DNA from: an uncultured Treponema sp.
GTDB lineage: Bacteria > Spirochaetota > Spirochaetia > Treponematales > Treponemataceae
Assembly (NCBI GenBank): GCA_937891125.1
Contig: CALAEZ010000318.1
Location: 1 to 6,282 of the forward strand
Reading direction: 5' to 3'
DNA: 6,282 bases
Part shown: piece by piece, positions 5,027 to 6,282 of the stretch
Layout: each line of letters begins with the position of its first letter
How positions within the stretch are numbered: the first letter of the stretch is position 1
The notes under the pieces: model-generated
Database searches by the model: none
The model's input: only the letters and a program-made list of their open reading frames with translations
What the model was told of the DNA's origin: nothing
Translations under genes and position numbers: made by a program

Positions 5027-5863
5027 CTATTCTTCTACAATCACTGCGCCTATTGTCTTGTAGGCGTCTTTTTCAGTTGAATACAGCGTTTCGTTTCCAT
5101 GCACGTGGAACGTGCCACCTTTGAGCGTGATTGCGTGCGGCTCGGCAGGTGCATCCTTTTTCTTGTCTGTTTTAAGCGCGGTTTCGTTGTTGTAGAGATA
5201 GAAATTGCCTGAAGAAATGGTAATTTCCGAATCTGCTTTTATGCCGTTTTTGGAGCCGACAAACCAAGCTTTAAATGTCTTTTCTGGCTCTACGGTAAGT
5301 GATTCGCAGTTAAGGGCAGCACCTTTTTTGGTGCCCTGCAAGTACTGTGTGCCACTGCCCTTGATTTTTATATCATCGCCCTTCATGCCGTGATACACCG
5401 AACCGATAACATACAAAGTGCCAGAGCCACCAAGCGTAATGTCTTTTTTGCACTGCACGGCAGCAGTTTTTTCCTTGCTTGAGCCGCTTGAAACAATATA
5501 GTTTGTTGTTCCGCTTGCACTTGAAATTTCTGTCTTAAGCTCACCGTATAACGCAGCTTCTCCACGCGTGTTTTCCAAATAGACGTTGCTAAGCTTTAGT
5601 TCGGTGTTTTTTGTCTTATTGATAACCTGACCGTTAAAATAGCCAGAAAGCGTGTAAACAGCGCCTTCTTTTTTAGGTGCAATGACAACCGTATTCTTTT
5701 TGATGGTAACAGCGCTATCCATTGGAGTGACGGTCAGTGTCGTTCCATAATTTTTCTTTGCAGCGGTGGCATCTGGCGCAAGTGGTGTTGTTTGTGCAAA
5801 CAAAAATGCATTGCACAAAAGCAAGCTTGTCGTGAGTGCTGTAATAAGCGTTCTTTTAAGCAT
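5027..5863 (-). CDS. Secreted right-handed beta-helix protein, Cthe_2159-type carbohydrate-binding-like
   Basis: The 278-aa product has a signal peptide (1-23, probable cut after LFA before QTT). The rest is repetitive short strands with Gly/Asn turns, as in a beta-helix: TLSGYFNGQVINKTKNTELK (71-90), LSNVYLENTRGEAALYG (91-107), DITLGGSGTLYVIG (141-154), HGMKGDDIKIKGSGTQYLQG (158-177), LTVEPEKTFKAW (189-200), NGIKADSEITISSGNFYLYN (206-225) and ITLKGGTFHVHGNETLYS (245-262). The repeated GI-K-D-I-I-SG rungs resemble the Cthe_2159 family (PF14262-like), whose founding member binds cellulose and pectate through calcium; binding here is inferred only. Cys17 in LLLC is followed by more hydrophobic residues, so a lipoprotein is less likely. 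The ATG has AGAGG 6 nt upstream. No promoter is seen in the 54-nt gap to the upstream paralogue, so one operon is likely. Confidence 0.75.
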   Translation of the reverse strand: MLKRTLITALTTSLLLCNAFLFAQTTPLAPDATAAKKNYGTTLTVTPMDSAVTIKKNTVVIAPKKEGAVYTLSGYFNGQVINKTKNTELKLSNVYLENTRGEAALYGELKTEISSASGTTNYIVSSGSSKEKTAAVQCKKDITLGGSGTLYVIGSVYHGMKGDDIKIKGSGTQYLQGTKKGAALNCESLTVEPEKTFKAWFVGSKNGIKADSEITISSGNFYLYNNETALKTDKKKDAPAEPHAITLKGGTFHVHGNETLYSTEKDAYKTIGAVIVEE

Positions 5864-5917
5864 GGGTGACCTCTTTTTTGCTCAAAGGGCGGTAGTCAGA
5901 TGCTTACAGCACGGTGT

Positions 5918-6282
5918 CTACTGCTCTTCGATGAGTGTTGCGCCTGTAAGATTGCAAGCGTCTTTCTTTGTTACAAACAACTGATTGTTGCCAAAGGTAC
6001 AGATTGTTCCGCCCGTACAAGTGAGTGCATTTGCCTTGATTGCGGTGTAGTTGTCGTAGAGATAAAACGTACCTGAGGCAATTTTTATGCTCTTGTCGGC
6101 TTTTATACCGTTTTTGGCATTGGTAAAGTAGGCGCTGAATGTTTTTTCTGGCTCAACGGTAAGCGAATCGCAGGTAAGTGCTGAACCACGCTTGCTGCCT
6201 TCAATAAAAAATGCGCCACTTCCCTTAATTTTAACGTCATCGCCTTCTATGCCGTGCCAAACAGCGCCCTTTACGTACAGTG
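5918..6282 (-). CDS. Partial beta-helix protein, tandem paralogue of the 5027-5863 gene
   Basis: Only the C-terminal 120 residues are inside the window; the 5' end runs off the right edge. The visible part begins LYVKGAVWHG and contains GDDVKIKGSG, SLTVEPEKTF, NGIKADKSIK and SGTFYLYDN, ending in a TAG at 5918-5920. It aligns throughout with residues 150-278 of the next gene. By hand count about 53 of the first 83 aligned positions are identical, after which the downstream gene has about nine extra residues (a Lys/Asp/Pro-rich loop). The same secreted carbohydrate-binding-like beta-helix role is inferred. Signal peptide and full length cannot be seen. It lies 54 nt upstream of its paralogue on the same strand, with no terminator visible between them. 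Confidence 0.85.
   Translation of the reverse strand, partial: LYVKGAVWHGIEGDDVKIKGSGAFFIEGSKRGSALTCDSLTVEPEKTFSAYFTNAKNGIKADKSIKIASGTFYLYDNYTAIKANALTCTGGTICTFGNNQLFVTKKDACNLTGATLIEEQ

Overview
The window looks like the end of a short-read assembly contig from a host-associated or gut-type spirochaete, most likely a Treponema. This is inference. It rests on small Cys-lipoproteins with relaxed spirochaete-style lipoboxes, a TRL-like lipoprotein, an unfamiliar outer-membrane barrel, and a poly-G tract inside a promoter as known from T. pallidum. No rRNA, tRNA, CRISPR array, transposase or phage gene was seen. The first 50 bases are not biological: they match the Illumina P5/TruSeq adapter, and the genome sequence begins at base 51.

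Layout. (1) Bases 51-582, minus strand: the N-terminal 177 codons of kduI (pectin/uronate catabolism), cut off by the adapter. (2) Bases 583-810 hold no gene. They contain a candidate kduI promoter, a weak intrinsic terminator and a pair of direct repeats. (3) Bases 811-2544, minus strand: a two-gene unit, an outer-membrane barrel protein followed 39 nt later by a small exported protein. (4) Bases 2545-2770: a divergent control region. A conventional promoter faces the barrel gene. A TTGACA promoter faces the other way, and its spacer contains a run of nine G. Several palindromes flank these promoters. (5) Bases 2771-3657, plus strand: a 92-aa TRL-like lipoprotein, a strong terminator, then a 173-aa lipoprotein whose leader carries a perfect 12-bp tandem duplication of its Shine-Dalgarno region and a tiny overlapping reading frame. 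(6) Bases 3658-6282, minus strand: at least three genes read in the order partial beta-helix protein, complete beta-helix paralogue, FtsH-like membrane AAA ATPase with no protease domain. The last two are separated by 4 nt.

How the genes may work together. Nearly every product is exported or membrane bound, so this is a cell-envelope neighbourhood. The most distinctive unit is the tandem pair of secreted beta-helix proteins coupled to a membrane-anchored, peptidase-less FtsH-like ATPase, which could be a dedicated envelope assembly or quality-control module. The beta-helix proteins resemble the Cthe_2159-type carbohydrate/pectate-binding fold. With kduI about 4.4 kb away this hints at pectin use, but the link is loose. 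The most likely gene-regulatory novelty is the G-tract promoter of the TRL-like lipoprotein, a candidate phase-variable switch.
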